Shown: positions 1 through 8,622 of the stretch, piece after piece | How the letters are laid out: each line of letters opens with the position of its first letter | How positions within the stretch are numbered: position 1 is the first letter of the stretch | Source: Desulfovibrio desulfuricans | GTDB taxonomy: Bacteria > Desulfobacterota > Desulfovibrionia > Desulfovibrionales > Desulfovibrionaceae | DNA: 64,000 nucleotides | Assembly: GCF_024460775.1 (NCBI RefSeq) | Contig: NZ_JANFYZ010000001.1 | Span: 248,001 to 312,000, forward strand | Reading direction: 5' to 3' | Notes under the pieces: generated by a model | Databases searched by the model: none | Told to the model about the DNA's origin: nothing | The model's input: the letters and a program-made list of their open reading frames with translations, nothing else | Position numbers and translations under genes: made by a program

Positions 1-1222
1 TATCCGGGCCTTCGCCGGAATCTTCAATGCGGGCCATATTGGAGCGCAGGGCGCGCAACAGGCCCTCCCAGGCATTGGGATGTTGCAGAAGATCCTCAAT
101 ATGCAGCACCAGAAAACCACCGTTGGCCTTGTGGATGCTGCCCGCGCGGATAAGGGTGAAATCCGTGACCAGCGCGCCCATTTCAGATTCGCGCTCCACG
201 CAGCCGAGCAGGTTCACGGCTGTGGGGTGGTCTTCCACAATGATGGGGGCGCCATCAAGGCCGCTGTTGTCCACCAGCAGATTAACCTCATAGCGGTAGA
301 GCACAGCCTCCACCGGCGCGCCGTGCGGGTCGCCCAGAGGGCCGCCGTCCCTTTGCAGAAAGGCATCGGTATTTTTAAGGATGTCTTCGCGCAGGGCCGT
401 AAAGTAGGCATCCAGCCCCTTGACCGGGCAGGCCTTGAGCATGCGCTGCTCAATGGGGTTGAAGAAGGTGGTCAGCACCTGGGTCATGGCTTCGCGTTCC
501 AGGCCGCGCTCGTCGTCCTGAAAGCTTTCTTCAGCCTTGTTCAGTTGCCGCATGTAGCCCGACATGGCCTGCACGAGGTTGTCGCCCCGGCTTTTGAGGC
601 TGAGGCGCAGGGTTGTGTCCAGCCTGTCGAACTCTTCCTCGCTCAGGCGCTTGCCTTCCACCAGCGGATACAGGGTCAGGCCGCCGCTTTCGTCCATATC
701 AAGGTTGAATCCCTTGTCTACGGCAACGGAATTCATCTTGCGCAGCAGGCCCATGCGCGCGTTCTGGAAGTTGTCCACAATCTTGGCGCGGCGCTTTACG
801 TAGGTGCTGGCCTCAAAACGGCGCGGCAGCTCATCGCGGATATGCTCGATCAGTTCCTTAAGGTTCTGCTTTAACTTCTTGCCCATGCCTGTGGGCAGGG
901 CAAAAAGGCAGGGCCGGTCAGGATCGGCAAAATTATGCACGTATACCAGATCTTCAGGCGTCTGGGCCTTTTTGGCCTGAGGGCCAAGGTAGCTCAGCAG
1001 CATGTGGCTGCGGCCAAGATCGGCCTCGCCAGACAGGTAGACGTTGTAGCCCTGATTTTTGATTTGCAGGGCAAGGTCCAGCGCCTGCATGGCACGGGGC
1101 TGGAATGGATTCTGGCGACCGTTGCGCGGCAGCGGGATGTCCCTGCTCGTTTCCCAGGGAATACGGGCAGGATCTAACGTGGCGTGCAGGCGGGACGCGG
1201 GCAGGGGAGCGATAGTTGGCAT
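1..1222 (-). CDS. Lon-like (LonB/AAA_32-type) ATP-dependent protease, C-terminus outside window
   Basis: The first 407 codons are visible; the gene runs off the left edge, so the proteolytic domain is not seen. The translation starts MPTIAPLPASRLHATLDP and has a divergent Walker A, GEADLGRS, near residues 65-72, with Arg where Lys is usual. A long helical insertion follows, then GGFLVLHIEDLL near the Walker B region, a pattern known from the Lon-related AAA proteins distinct from classical Lon. The family is thought to be an ATP-fuelled cytoplasmic protease; that role is inferred from the family. The ATG lies 10 bases after the hemC stop, suggesting cotranscription with hemC. The ribosome binding site is weak. 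Confidence 0.75.
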   Translation of the reverse strand, partial: MPTIAPLPASRLHATLDPARIPWETSRDIPLPRNGRQNPFQPRAMQALDLALQIKNQGYNVYLSGEADLGRSHMLLSYLGPQAKKAQTPEDLVYVHNFADPDRPCLFALPTGMGKKLKQNLKELIEHIRDELPRRFEASTYVKRRAKIVDNFQNARMGLLRKMNSVAVDKGFNLDMDESGGLTLYPLVEGKRLSEEEFDRLDTTLRLSLKSRGDNLVQAMSGYMRQLNKAEESFQDDERGLEREAMTQVLTTFFNPIEQRMLKACPVKGLDAYFTALREDILKNTDAFLQRDGGPLGDPHGAPVEAVLYRYEVNLLVDNSGLDGAPIIVEDHPTAVNLLGCVERESEMGALVTDFTLIRAGSIHKANGGFLVLHIEDLLQHPNAWEGLLRALRSNMARIEDSGEGPD

Positions 1223-1231
1223 AGGGAATCG

Positions 1232-2161
1232 TTATTGTTGGTAAAGTTTTTCCAGAATGGCGCGGCCGCCTCTGGCAAGAAGTGTTTCAGCAAGCTCAAG
1301 CCCAATCTGGCGGGCCTTGGAGGTATGGCCCCGCTGCGCCTCGCGCAGAATCTGGCTGCCATCAACCTCTGCCACCAGCCCTTCGAGTACGAAGGTCTCG
1401 TCATCCTCAAGGCGGGCATGCCCGGCAATGGGCACCTGGCACCCGCCCTCAAGCCCGGCAAGAAAGCCCCGTTCGGCTTCTACGCATACGCGGGTGGGGG
1501 TGTCTTCAATCTCTGCAAGCAGGGCAAAAAGATCGTAATCGTCTTCGCGGCATTCAATGCCGATGGCGCCCTGGCCCACAGCGGGCAAAAAGGTCTGCGG
1601 ATCAAGAGCATGCATGTAGGGCGCGCTCAAGCCCAGGCGGTTCATGCCTGCGGATGCAAGAATAATGGCATCGTACACGCCTTCACGCAGTTTGCGCAGG
1701 CGCGTGTCCACATTGCCGCGCAGGCTTTCAATGCGCAGATCGGGGCGCAGGGCCAGCAACTGGGCCTGACGCCGCAGGCTGCTGGTGCCAACGCATGCGC
1801 CCTGGGGCAGGGCCGCAAGGTCGGCATACTTGCACGAAAGCATGCAATCCGTAGGCGCTTCGCGCTTGGGAATGCAACCCAGTATGAGCCCGTCGGGCAA
1901 TTCCATGGGCACGTCCTTGATGCTGTGCACGGCAAGGTCGGCCCGGTTATCAAGCAGGGCTTCTTCAATTTCTTTTACAAAAAGGCCCTTGCCGCCCACC
2001 TGGGCCAGGGGAACATCCTGAATGATGTCGCCCTTGGTCTTGATGATGACAAGATCAACGGCCAGTTCCGGGTCAAGCGACTGCAAACGGCTTTTGACGT
2101 GTTCTGCCTGCCAGAGGGCCAACTGACTGCCACGGGTAGCGATAACTAAGGATTTACGCAT
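1232..2161 (-). CDS. hemC: Hydroxymethylbilane synthase (porphobilinogen deaminase)
   Basis: 309 residues, the normal family length. It polymerises four porphobilinogens into hydroxymethylbilane in the tetrapyrrole pathway, which feeds haem, sirohaem and cobalamin. The N-terminus [19 protein letters not shown] is the classic family start, and the dipyrromethane-cofactor Cys is present in [10 protein letters not shown] at about residue 240. [10 protein letters not shown] and [10 protein letters not shown] are further signature segments. It lies 9 bases downstream of the FmdB-like gene on the same strand and 9 bases before the Lon-like gene, so gmhA, fmdB, hemC and lon probably form one transcript. 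Confidence 0.97.
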   Translation of the reverse strand: MRKSLVIATRGSQLALWQAEHVKSRLQSLDPELAVDLVIIKTKGDIIQDVPLAQVGGKGLFVKEIEEALLDNRADLAVHSIKDVPMELPDGLILGCIPKREAPTDCMLSCKYADLAALPQGACVGTSSLRRQAQLLALRPDLRIESLRGNVDTRLRKLREGVYDAIILASAGMNRLGLSAPYMHALDPQTFLPAVGQGAIGIECREDDYDLFALLAEIEDTPTRVCVEAERGFLAGLEGGCQVPIAGHARLEDDETFVLEGLVAEVDGSQILREAQRGHTSKARQIGLELAETLLARGGRAILEKLYQQ

Positions 2162-2170
2162 GCCTGCCGC

Positions 2171-2404
2171 CTAATGTCCGCAGCTCGCGCAGTTGCCGCC
2201 AGAACATCCGGCGCAGCCGCCGCCACCGCCAGTTGAAGCAGCGTAATCGCCGCCTTCTGCGCCGTTTTTGCGCCGGGCGCAGCAGGACATGAGCTTCTGG
2301 GTATCGTTGGAGCCGCAATACGGGCAAGTGGGCGGGGTTTCGTCAAACACCAGTTCTTCAAAATCCCGACCGCATTTCTGGCAAGAATACTCGTAGATGG
2401 GCAT
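2171..2404 (-). CDS. FmdB-family zinc ribbon protein
   Basis: 77 residues beginning MPIYEYSCQKCGRDFEEL. A CxxC...CxxC zinc ribbon (CQKC and CPYC) occupies residues 8-33, as in the FmdB putative regulatory family (first named from formamidase/amidase loci). The tail is rich in Gly and Cys (CAGCSGGNCASCGH), so additional metal binding is possible. The ATG at 2404 was chosen because GAGG lies about 8 bases upstream; an in-frame TTG at 2410 is less likely. Its start sits 3 bases beyond the gmhA stop, implying coupled translation. The function of this family is not well established. Confidence 0.85.
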   Translation of the reverse strand: MPIYEYSCQKCGRDFEELVFDETPPTCPYCGSNDTQKLMSCCARRKNGAEGGDYAASTGGGGGCAGCSGGNCASCGH

Positions 2405-2406
2405 GG

Positions 2407-3036
2407 TCAAACCTCGGTTGTGTGTCGCCCTTGCAAATAGGGGGTCAGTGCGACAGCATTTTCAAAAAGATAGTAATCCGTCAGCCGGCAAAATAGGTGC
2501 CCGGCTGCAAGGTGCAGTTCCTGAACAAGCGCGGGTTCAGCCTGCGGCGTTTCAAGAACCATGTCGCTGTATCGGGCCATTTCGCCGCCGTGCCCGCACA
2601 GGCACACGGCAAACTGCCCTCCGCGACGTGCTGCCTCAAGAGCGGCGATGATATTGGCGCTGCTGCCGGTGGAAAAAATCGCCACCAGCATGTCGCCTGG
2701 CCGCCCCAGAGCTTCAATCTGGCGCGAAAATATCTGGCTGAAATCAAGGTCGCTGCCAATGGCCGTAAGCGAAGTCGCATCGGCAGACAGCGCCAGAGCG
2801 GGCAGGGCGGGCCTGTCCATAAAAAACCTGTTCACAAACTCGGCAGCCATGTGCTGGGCCAGAGCAGCACTGCCGCCATTGCCGCAGAGCAGTATTTTGC
2901 CGCCGCCCGCAAGGCACGTGGCCGCGCGCAAGGCCGCCTGACGAAGAAAATCTGCCTGCGAGCGAAAAAAATCTTCGCGCAGGCGCGCGCCTTCGCTGGC
3001 GTGCTGTTCAATAATATCAAGGGCTGTATCGTGCAT
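2407..3036 (-). CDS. gmhA: Phosphoheptose isomerase (sedoheptulose 7-phosphate isomerase)
   Basis: About 209 residues with a SIS sugar-isomerase fold. The segments KILLCGNGGSAALAQHMAAE (residues 48-67) and AIFSTGSSANI are characteristic of GmhA, as is the C-terminal ELHLAAGHLFC, where the His is part of the active site. It converts sedoheptulose 7-phosphate to D-glycero-D-manno-heptose 7-phosphate, the first step toward LPS inner-core heptose, so a Gram-negative envelope is implied. ATG at 3036 is chosen; an in-frame GTG at 3045 would add three residues. It is the first gene of the minus-strand group and is divergent from nadK, with about 110 bases between them. Confidence 0.93.
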   Translation of the reverse strand: MHDTALDIIEQHASEGARLREDFFRSQADFLRQAALRAATCLAGGGKILLCGNGGSAALAQHMAAEFVNRFFMDRPALPALALSADATSLTAIGSDLDFSQIFSRQIEALGRPGDMLVAIFSTGSSANIIAALEAARRGGQFAVCLCGHGGEMARYSDMVLETPQAEPALVQELHLAAGHLFCRLTDYYLFENAVALTPYLQGRHTTEV

Positions 3037-3153
3037 GGCGCTCACAATTGCCGAAACGTGACATGGAAGCCTTCTTATTTAAGGCAAAGCCCTGCAACTG
3101 ACAAGCGCCCTCAGGCTTGCGGTAACAGACTTGATAACGTAACTTGCGCAGGT

Positions 3154-4029
3154 ATGCAAAACGCAACAAGCCGACACATACTTCTGGTTTACAAGGCCCG
3201 GCACGAAAAGGCTGCGGCTCTTGCCCAAGAAGCCGCCCAATGGCTGCGCCAAAATGGGCACGACGTTGCGGGTGTGATCTGCGCTGGCACGGACACCCCG
3301 GCCTACGCAACTACTCCCCTTGACTTTGTGGTTGTTTTTGGCGGCGACGGTACCATGCTCGGCGTGGCCCGCCGCCTGGTGGGGCGCAATGTGCCTGTGC
3401 TGGGCATCAATTTTGGCCGGATCGGTTTTTTGACAGATGCCCAGCCGGAGCAGTGGCGCGAAAAACTCGAAGAATCCCTCACCGGCATGGAACCTGTGCG
3501 CTCCTGTATGGCCTTGCAGTGGACGCTCACCCGCAAGGGCGAGCAGATTGCCAGCGGCTGTGCGGTCAACGATGTTGTCCTGAGCCGGGGGTCCTTGTCG
3601 CGCCTTGTTCTGTTTGATGTCTATATTGCCGGCGAGCGCCTTGGCTCATTACGCGGCGATGGAATGATCATTGCCACGCCCGTAGGCAGCTCCGGCTACA
3701 GTGTTTCCGCTGGCGGCTCGCTGCTGCATCCTTCAATGGAAGCCGTAGCCATCACGCCCATCTGTCCTTTCCTTAATACAATTTCGCCCATGGTTTTCCC
3801 CGGCGATACCGAGTGCCGGTTCCAGATTTTGCAGGGTTCCACAGATTGCTACCTTACTGTCGATGGGCAGGAAGGGCAACAGCTGGAGCTGGGCGACACC
3901 GTGACCGTCAACGGCTTGCCCGATGCCGTGCATTTTCTTGGCAAAGGAACAACTTTCTTTGAGCGTTTGCGTTCGCGCGGCTTTGCCCTGCAAGGCACTG
4001 AATGCATCAGGTGCGGGGAAAACGCATGA
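3154..4029 (+). CDS. nadK: NAD kinase
   Basis: 291 residues. It phosphorylates NAD to NADP using ATP or polyphosphate. The signature GGDGTMLGVAR is at residues 63-73, with the catalytic Asp in GGDG. A Gly/Ser-rich NAD-binding segment (PVGSSGYSVSAGGS) and TPICPF follow, as in NAD kinases. The open frame extends further upstream, but ATG 3154 (MQNATSRHILLVYKARHEKA) fits the family N-terminus and has GCAGG just upstream. Its stop overlaps the next start as ATGA, so the two genes should be translationally coupled. Confidence 0.95.
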   Translation: MQNATSRHILLVYKARHEKAAALAQEAAQWLRQNGHDVAGVICAGTDTPAYATTPLDFVVVFGGDGTMLGVARRLVGRNVPVLGINFGRIGFLTDAQPEQWREKLEESLTGMEPVRSCMALQWTLTRKGEQIASGCAVNDVVLSRGSLSRLVLFDVYIAGERLGSLRGDGMIIATPVGSSGYSVSAGGSLLHPSMEAVAITPICPFLNTISPMVFPGDTECRFQILQGSTDCYLTVDGQEGQQLELGDTVTVNGLPDAVHFLGKGTTFFERLRSRGFALQGTECIRCGENA

Positions 4030-5768
4030 GCAACGCGATTTCTGTGGATTCTGTTCGCGAGTTTCATTTTGGGGAGAGTGTCCGCTTTGACGCATGGCTT
4101 TACAGCATGCTGATGGACAACAACATAGCCTACGGCATGAACCCCGACATTGTGGCCAGTCAGGAACAGATGGCCTTTATGGTCAGCCTTGCGCGCGATC
4201 AGGTGTATTTGCCCTGTTCTGACGATACGTTCAAGCTGTTGTGCCAGCAGACCGCTCCCGAAGAACTTCGCCGCCAGTATAACCGCTCCTGGCGCATCAT
4301 CATGCGTCTTGTGCGCTCCTTCACGCCCGAAGGCCAGAAACGCAGGCGCATTTTGCAGTTCTGCCGGTTCCGCTTCAAGCAGTATGTTGCCCAGCATACC
4401 CTGATACCTTCACGGCTGGTCAAGCGCATGACTGATCTTGTGCTCGCCCAGGGCAACCAGCTGGACGACCCCTGGCGGCAATTGCGCAGAATTTCCACCA
4501 AACGCCAGCTTGAAATGCTGGATGAAGCCCCGGTGCGCGACAATCTTGCCGCAGTGCCTGCGGATGCCTTGGCGGCCAATTCCATCGCTTCTGTCAGGCG
4601 TATGCTCAACTACGTGGAACTTTCGCGCCTGCTGTGCCTTTCGGCCATGTCCCGCCCCTGGGTGGAGACGCCGCCAGACGCCGAAACCGTGCGTCAGGCC
4701 ATGGATACCGCGCGCGAAACCTGCGCCCACTTGCGGCACTATTTTGAGGCCAGCGCGGTCAGATCGGGCACGGTGCTTTTTTTGTGCGACGCTGACGGCG
4801 GCGTTGTGTTTGATCTGGCTGTTGCCAACAGCCTCATCCGCATGGGGCATAAGGTCATTTTTGCGGTCAAATCAGGCTTTTTCTTTTATTCGCCCACGCT
4901 GGAAGACATGGAGATTGACCCCTCCATCCGGCAGATGATCGGCGGCGGCACAGTGCAGCACGAGCCGCGCATGAGCAAGAACGAACTGTTGCGCCACCTG
5001 CGCGAGTACCGCCTGATGGTTATTGGCGATGGAACGCGGGAGCGGCTCAATCTGTACAGGGTATCGGTGACGTTCTCCCGCGCGTGGAAGGAAGCCGACC
5101 TTATTCTGGGCAAGGGCTGGCGCGTGGCCGATGTGCTCATGGGCAGCAGCCACCAGTATACGAGGGATGTGGTCTGCTACTGGCATGATGATCAGGGCTT
5201 TCACATCAAACTGCGCCAGCATGCCGAGAGCGCCCATAAATTCAGCGAGAACGACATTGCCGCCCAGTCGGCAAATATTATCGCAGGCATGCGCGAGGCC
5301 CGCATGCAGGGCCGCACGGTCATGTTCTACAGTTGCGTGATCGGCAGCATCCCCGGCGAGACGGGTACCGCTATCGAGATTGTGCGCGCCTTTGTAGACA
5401 ATCTGCGTAAAAAAATGGATAATATTCTGATAATTAATCCTGCCGAGCATTTTATTGAAGGCATGGACGGCGACGACCTCATGTATATGTGGGAGCAGGT
5501 GCAGCGCAGCGGTTTTATTGATGTGTGGCGGTTTCAGACCGTTGAAGACATTGAGGAAAGCTTTGCCCTGCTTGGCCGCAAGGTACCGCCGCAATGGTCG
5601 GGCAAGGATTCCACCTTTTCCACCGGCTGCACCAAGGAAATGCGTATCGCGCTGGACGTGCAGGCCAAAAACAGGGAAATGCAGATCATCGGCCCCGACC
5701 CTCGGCGGTTTTTCCGCAGGGGAGAGTACGGTGTGGGCAAATATTTCGATGCCAGCATCCCCCATTGA
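4026..5768 (+). CDS. DUF89/ARMT1-like protein (putative metal-dependent phosphatase family)
   Basis: 580 residues. Residues about 245-300 contain TVLFLCDADGGVVFDLAVAN followed by a VK segment, resembling the DUF89 core (usually LxDNxGExVFD). A later ADLILGKGWRVADVL resembles the DUF89 DLVIAKGQGNYE region. DUF89 proteins are metal-dependent phosphatases proposed to remove damaged phosphometabolites. Here the usual DN and E of the metal site read DAD and G, so activity is uncertain. A C-terminal segment has FSTGCTKEMRIALD. Start ATG 4026 overlaps the nadK stop; an in-frame ATG at 4002 lies inside nadK and is less likely. The specific function is unknown. Confidence 0.75.
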   Translation: MSNAISVDSVREFHFGESVRFDAWLYSMLMDNNIAYGMNPDIVASQEQMAFMVSLARDQVYLPCSDDTFKLLCQQTAPEELRRQYNRSWRIIMRLVRSFTPEGQKRRRILQFCRFRFKQYVAQHTLIPSRLVKRMTDLVLAQGNQLDDPWRQLRRISTKRQLEMLDEAPVRDNLAAVPADALAANSIASVRRMLNYVELSRLLCLSAMSRPWVETPPDAETVRQAMDTARETCAHLRHYFEASAVRSGTVLFLCDADGGVVFDLAVANSLIRMGHKVIFAVKSGFFFYSPTLEDMEIDPSIRQMIGGGTVQHEPRMSKNELLRHLREYRLMVIGDGTRERLNLYRVSVTFSRAWKEADLILGKGWRVADVLMGSSHQYTRDVVCYWHDDQGFHIKLRQHAESAHKFSENDIAAQSANIIAGMREARMQGRTVMFYSCVIGSIPGETGTAIEIVRAFVDNLRKKMDNILIINPAEHFIEGMDGDDLMYMWEQVQRSGFIDVWRFQTVEDIEESFALLGRKVPPQWSGKDSTFSTGCTKEMRIALDVQAKNREMQIIGPDPRRFFRRGEYGVGKYFDASIPH

Positions 5769-5893
5769 TGCTTTTGCGTCAAAATGGGCGGCGGTAACCC
5801 GCCGGATGCCAGGTTTTGCGGGCGCTTATGCGCAAAGCGGCGCTTTTGCCGCGCAACTACGGGGTGAACCCCGTTGAGGGAGTAATCTGATCT
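5769..5893 (+). other. Short gap with two hairpins before gatB
   Basis: The 125-base space between the DUF89-like gene and gatB holds GGCGG-taac-CCGCC at about 5787-5800 and ACGGGG-TGAA-CCCCGT at about 5859-5874. Neither is followed by a T-run, so they are not typical terminators. The second sits just before the gatB GGGAG ribosome binding site and could affect translation; this is speculative. Confidence 0.35.
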
Positions 5894-7327
5894 ATGGCCG
5901 CCTATGAAGCCGTGATTGGCCTTGAAGTGCATGTGCAACTTGCCACGGCCTCCAAACTGTTCTGTTCCTGCCCCACGACCTTTGGGCAGCCTGCCAACGC
6001 CAATGTGTGCGAAGTGTGCTCTGGCATGCCCGGTGCTTTGCCCGTGCCCAACCGTCAGGCTGTTCACTTTGCCGCTCTGGTTGGCCTTGCCACCAATTGC
6101 GCCATAAATACCCGTTCCATTTTTGCCCGCAAAAACTATTTTTATCCTGATCTGCCCTCCGGCTATCAGATTTCTCAGTTCGAGCTGCCCATCTGCGAAC
6201 ACGGGCACCTTGAAGTGGACGTGGACGGGCGGCGCAAGCGCGTGGGCATTACGCGCATCCACATGGAAAACGATGCTGGCAAGAACATTCACGCCCAGGG
6301 CGAAAACCTGAGCTATGTGGACCTCAACCGCGCGGGCACGCCCCTGGTGGAAATAGTTTCCGAGCCGGATATGCGTTCAGCCGCCGAGGCTGTGGCCTAC
6401 CTCAAGGCCCTCTACAATATTGTGACCTATCTTGGCGTGTGCGACGGCAACATGGAAGAGGGCAGCTTCAGGTGCGACGCCAACGTCTCGTTGCGCCCTG
6501 TGGGAACCGAACCTTTCGGCACCCGCACCGAGTTGAAGAACCTCAACTCCTTCCGCAATGTGCAGCGCGCCATTGAGTATGAAATTGCCCGCCAGCAGGA
6601 CGTGCTGGACGATGGCGACAAGGTCGTGCAGGAAACCCGCCTGTACGATGCCGTTAAAAATACCACGGCCTCCATGCGCAGCAAGGAAGAAGCGCACGAT
6701 TACCGCTACTTCCCCGACCCGGACATTCTGCCCGTAGATATTACGGAAGAAGAAATGACCCGCTGGCGCGCCGAAATGCCGGAGCTGCCCCATGTTCGCA
6801 TGGCCCGTTTTGTGGCTATGGCGGGTCTGCCCGAAGCCGAGGCGGAAGTGCTTGTGCAGAGCAGGGGACTGGCCGACTTTTTTGAAGCAGCAGCCGCCAA
6901 GGCCGACCCCAAGAAGGTTGCCAACTTTGTGCTTGGGCCGCTGCTGCGCGAATGCAACGCCCGTGGGCTTTCCGCCGCTGACCCCTCCGCCTGGGCCATG
7001 AAGCCCGAGGCTCTGGCAGAACTGGTGCGGCTGGTTGACGGCGGCACCATCAGCGCCAAGATCGCCAACGATATTTTTGGCGACATCTTTGAGCAGGGCG
7101 TCATGCCCGAAGCCTACGTGAAGGAAAAAGGCCTTGTGCAGATTTCCGACACCTCGGCGCTTGAAGCCGCCGTGGATGAAGTCATTGCGGCCAATCCCGC
7201 AGAGGTGGAGGCCTATCGCGGCGGCAAGACCAAACTGATCAGTTTCTTTGTGGGGCAGATCATGCGCGCCACCAAGGGCAAGGCCAATCCTGCTCTGGTG
7301 AACGAACTGCTTGCCAAAAAGCTGTAA
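5894..7327 (+). CDS. gatB: Asp-tRNA(Asn)/Glu-tRNA(Gln) amidotransferase subunit B
   Basis: 477 residues, full length. GatB is the kinase/tRNA-recognition subunit of GatCAB, which converts misacylated Glu-tRNA(Gln) or Asp-tRNA(Asn) to the amide form. The start [13 protein letters not shown], the zinc-site cysteines (LFCSCP and [11 protein letters not shown]), [15 protein letters not shown] and the YRYFPDPD segment are diagnostic. The C-terminal YqeY-like tail is present ([20 protein letters not shown]). GGGAG lies about 12 bases before the ATG. gatA and gatC are not adjacent. A strong terminator follows, so it ends its transcript. Confidence 0.97.
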   Translation: MAAYEAVIGLEVHVQLATASKLFCSCPTTFGQPANANVCEVCSGMPGALPVPNRQAVHFAALVGLATNCAINTRSIFARKNYFYPDLPSGYQISQFELPICEHGHLEVDVDGRRKRVGITRIHMENDAGKNIHAQGENLSYVDLNRAGTPLVEIVSEPDMRSAAEAVAYLKALYNIVTYLGVCDGNMEEGSFRCDANVSLRPVGTEPFGTRTELKNLNSFRNVQRAIEYEIARQQDVLDDGDKVVQETRLYDAVKNTTASMRSKEEAHDYRYFPDPDILPVDITEEEMTRWRAEMPELPHVRMARFVAMAGLPEAEAEVLVQSRGLADFFEAAAAKADPKKVANFVLGPLLRECNARGLSAADPSAWAMKPEALAELVRLVDGGTISAKIANDIFGDIFEQGVMPEAYVKEKGLVQISDTSALEAAVDEVIAANPAEVEAYRGGKTKLISFFVGQIMRATKGKANPALVNELLAKKL

Positions 7328-7351
7328 ACTCTCGTCAGCAAACAAACGCCC

Positions 7352-7390
7352 AAGCGGGGATTCCGGTCATGCCGGGATCCCCGCTTTTTA
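7352..7390 (+). terminator. Rho-independent terminator after gatB
   Basis: AAGCGGGGA (7352-7360) pairs with TCCCCGCTT (7378-7386), with an inner CCGG/CCGG pairing, followed by a T-rich tail. It sits 25 bases after the gatB stop. Confidence 0.85.
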
Positions 7391-7431
7391 TACTGTTCAA
7401 GACAGGTTGCATTTCGAATTTCAAACGCATA

Positions 7432-7449
7432 AGGGGCCTCGCGGCCCCT
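7432..7449 (-). terminator. GC hairpin downstream of the serine-rich protein gene
   Basis: AGGGGCC-TCGC-GGCCCCT forms a perfect 7-bp stem with a tetraloop. It lies about 40 bases past the stop of the minus-strand gene at 7487. The T-run is weak on either strand, so it may be only a stabilising hairpin. Confidence 0.5.
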
Positions 7450-7486
7450 AAGGTGCTGACACATCAGCACAGCATATGCGTAAAAG

Positions 7487-8440
7487 CTAGACGCTCATGT
7501 TCAGGCCAGAAAGCATGGAAAGACTGCTGTCGGAATAACTGCCAAAAGAATTTGTGGCGTTGCCCGAGCCGGACCACCATGCGGCCATGGATTCCACCTC
7601 AATGCGCTTGCGCAGGTCAGAAGGCGAAACCTGCAATGACTTGCGCGCGTCATCAAGGCCGGAAAGGGCCTGAATCTGGCCGAACTTTTTGACCAAAGCG
7701 GGATTGTTGTCAAAGAACTTCTGCACGGCTGCCTTGGTGGCGGCATCGCTGCTTTCAACCACAATGCTGCCATCAGACTTGGTTTGCAGGGTAAATTTTG
7801 CATCGCTGCTCACAGCAAGGCTGCTCATGCCGCTGTTCAGCGTCTGACCGAGTTTGGAATTATCCAGCACGGCCTGAATGGCAGCCTTGTTGGCGCTGTC
7901 CGTGCTGCTGGCAGCGGTCAGCTTGCCGCTGCTGTCAACAGTCATGGACACAGAAGTACTGGAACTGACGCCAGCAGCGGTAAGGGACGAACGCAGATCC
8001 TTGCCGATGGTCGTGTTGCTCTTAAGCCAGGCCTGCACATTGGCCTGATCCGTGGCATTGGCGCTGGTAGCCGTGAGGGAGCCGTCAGCAGCTAAAGTAA
8101 AAGTGACACTTGAAGGATCGGTAACCCCAAGTTTTGACAGGCCATCCTTGACGGCAGTGTTGAATTCATTGTTCAACTGGTCGCGATACTTGGTGATCTG
8201 GCTGAACGTGACACGGCTGCCGCTTTCAAGGCCCATGGCGTCCATGGCGTACTTTGTAAGTTCCACCATGCTGGAAAGCTGGCTGGAAATACTATTTCCA
8301 CTGAGCATCTGGTTCAATGAGCTTGAAGAACTTTTGGAACCCGAAGACGATGAGCTGCCGGAAGTGGAGGTACTCAGCTTCTGGTTCTGCCACTGGTACA
8401 GCCCGCTTGTGTAGCTGTTTACACCCGATACGTTGCTCAT
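7487..8440 (-). CDS. Uncharacterised serine-rich protein with three internal repeats
   Basis: 317 residues; family not recognised. Residues 23-50 are a serine/glycine linker. Three imperfect repeats of about 42 residues follow at roughly 112-152, 164-205 and 214-256. Each reads V/A-T/S-F/M-T then L/V-x-x-DG-S/K-L, then a Ser/Ala/Asn stretch, then AAVQxxLDN and a helical end. The C-terminus has a Trp-rich turn (MAAWWSGSGN) and a Ser-rich end. No signal peptide or membrane segment is seen. The start is ATG 8440 with GAGGAG upstream; longer in-frame starts lack such a site. A sigma-54-like promoter lies about 60 bases upstream. Composition is reminiscent of flagellar or exported structural proteins, but nothing proves this. 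Confidence 0.8.
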   Translation of the reverse strand: MSNVSGVNSYTSGLYQWQNQKLSTSTSGSSSSSGSKSSSSSLNQMLSGNSISSQLSSMVELTKYAMDAMGLESGSRVTFSQITKYRDQLNNEFNTAVKDGLSKLGVTDPSSVTFTLAADGSLTATSANATDQANVQAWLKSNTTIGKDLRSSLTAAGVSSSTSVSMTVDSSGKLTAASSTDSANKAAIQAVLDNSKLGQTLNSGMSSLAVSSDAKFTLQTKSDGSIVVESSDAATKAAVQKFFDNNPALVKKFGQIQALSGLDDARKSLQVSPSDLRKRIEVESMAAWWSGSGNATNSFGSYSDSSLSMLSGLNMSV

Positions 8441-8500
8441 GATGACTCCTCGGCAGTTTTTTCCCTTTCTGGGGGCTTGGGGTGCCGTACTGCTCATTAA

Positions 8501-8516
8501 TGCATATTCCAGGCCA
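8501..8516 (-). promoter_or_regulatory. Possible sigma-54 promoter for the serine-rich protein gene
   Basis: On the minus strand the sequence TGGCCTGGAATATGCA has GG and GC separated by exactly 10 bases, matching the TGGC...TGCA -24/-12 elements, although positions 5-6 differ from consensus. It would start transcription near 8490, about 50 bases before the ATG. Confidence 0.4.
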
Positions 8517-8622
8517 GCTATATTTTTATTGTGGTTCTGACGGGGTCGGCCCACCCATAAAAAATATACAGGTTCCGAATCCAGTAATGGACAGGCTAAC
8601 TGAAATAGGCTAGAGAGCGGCT

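Noticed and set aside
1184..2149. 321-residue plus-strand ORF opposite hemC
   Set aside because: Antisense shadow in GC-rich coding DNA; no family features.
2497..3153. Long upstream extension of the nadK frame
   Set aside because: It lies antisense to gmhA; the real N-terminus is MQNATSRHIL at 3154.
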